From assembly GCA_016844425.1 (NCBI GenBank), contig JAERML010000117.1, forward strand, positions 1-5,413: 5,413 nucleotides of DNA. The letters run 5' to 3'. Each line of letters opens with the position of its first letter. The stretch's first letter is position 1. Shown here piece after piece: positions 5,010 through 5,413 of the stretch. Both the position numbers and the translations under genes were made by a program. This DNA is from Bacteroidota bacterium. GTDB taxonomy: Bacteria > Bacteroidota > UBA10030 > UBA6906. Below the pieces are notes generated by a model. It searched no databases and had not been told where the DNA came from. It saw only the letters and a list, made by a program, of their open reading frames with translations.

Positions 5010-5413
5010 ATGCGACTTCCATGGGTTTGGATTGCGGTTGCACTGCTCGCCACTGAGGCCGTCCAGGCAGCCGAGATTTTTCTATTGACAGGGGTCATTC
5101 GAGAGAAGATATCCGAAGAACCGGTTGCTGCGGCAAACATCCGAATAGCGGGCACCTCCCGTGGAACGATTGCCAATGCCGATGGTTCTTACCGGATCAG
5201 ACTCGAAGCAAACGCCTATTCTGTGATCGTCAGTAGCCTGGGCTACCACGCAGATACCCTGAGAATACGTCTCGTCTCAGATACTGTGTACAATTTTTTC
5301 CTTGAGCCCTCAGACATCATTCTACCTGAGATCCTCGTTACATCAGAGGACCCCGCCATTGAAATCATTCGACGCGCAATTGCACAGAAGCGAATCTGGG
5401 CGATACGCCTTCA
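5010..5413 (+). CDS. Exported protein with carboxypeptidase-regulatory-like domain, DUF5686-type; C-terminus beyond the right edge
   Basis: The frame from ATG 5010 is open for 134 codons to the window end. Residues 1-20 are a Sec signal peptide: R2, hydrophobic core about 4-14 (PWVWIAVALLA), and probable cleavage after AVQA at 20. Residues 25-100 form a carboxypeptidase-regulatory-like beta-sandwich: TGVIRE, PVAAANIRIAGTSRGTIANA, DGSYRI (59-64) and SSLGYH (75-80). ILVTSEDPAIEIIRRAIAQK (108-127) follows, the junction I associate with DUF5686 proteins, where an outer-membrane beta-barrel-like region usually comes next. Such proteins are expected at the cell surface; their role is poorly known. 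A TonB-dependent receptor is the main alternative, but the EDPAIEIIRRAI helix argues against it. No Shine-Dalgarno precedes the ATG; the signal peptide fixes the start. The gene follows the duplicated-helix gene by 190 bp with its own candidate control region. Confidence 0.83.
   Translation, partial: MRLPWVWIAVALLATEAVQAAEIFLLTGVIREKISEEPVAAANIRIAGTSRGTIANADGSYRIRLEANAYSVIVSSLGYHADTLRIRLVSDTVYNFFLEPSDIILPEILVTSEDPAIEIIRRAIAQKRIWAIRL

Noticed and set aside
4960..5087. Plus-strand frame from ATG 4960 (MNHPLRASDSY...)
   Set aside because: It is out of frame with the signal peptide and beta-sandwich of the gene at 5010, ends after about 40 codons and has no ribosome binding site.

Overview
The window looks like chromosomal DNA from a member of the Bacteroidota/Chlorobiota/Ignavibacteriota group or a near relative. 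The main reason is the right-edge gene: a signal peptide, a carboxypeptidase-regulatory-like beta-sandwich, then a 'TSEDPAIEIIRRAI' segment typical of the DUF5686 surface-protein family, which I know mainly from that group. Base composition is intermediate and fairly even, and only some genes have a clear Shine-Dalgarno sequence. There is no phage, transposon, CRISPR, tRNA or rRNA signal. The taxonomic placement is an inference.

The left two thirds (1-3596) is a run of four minus-strand genes, in transcription order: a YhiN/HI0933-type (BaiN/RdsA) flavoprotein (2334-3596); an 85-bp gap with a weak candidate promoter; a NAPE-PLD-like metallo-beta-lactamase-fold hydrolase with a twin-arginine signal (1223-2248); a classical short-chain dehydrogenase/reductase (332-1207, 15 bp after the hydrolase); and a DUF309 protein whose ATG overlaps the SDR stop as ATGA and which runs off the left edge (1-335). 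The last three are packed like an operon.

The right third is on the plus strand. A 371-bp divergent region (3597-3967) holds a perfect 8-bp inverted repeat, a good sigma-70-type promoter (TTGACA, 17 bp, TATCTT) and a Shine-Dalgarno. These fix the start of an unrecognised 283-residue protein (3968-4819) built from two copies of a TPR-like helical unit, a low-complexity linker, a charged coiled-coil-like stretch and a short basic-hydrophobic C-terminal tail. After a GC-rich hairpin and a gap with a 21-bp near-perfect dyad, the DUF5686-type exported protein starts at 5010 and runs off the right edge.

How the genes cooperate is not settled by the sequence. The flavoprotein is a plausible rRNA-modification enzyme. 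The hydrolase/SDR/DUF309 cluster could handle a lipid-like or small organic substrate across the membrane, but no substrate can be read from the sequence. I see no complete new defence or biosynthetic system. The best candidates for novelty are the duplicated-helix protein and the three-gene hydrolase cluster.
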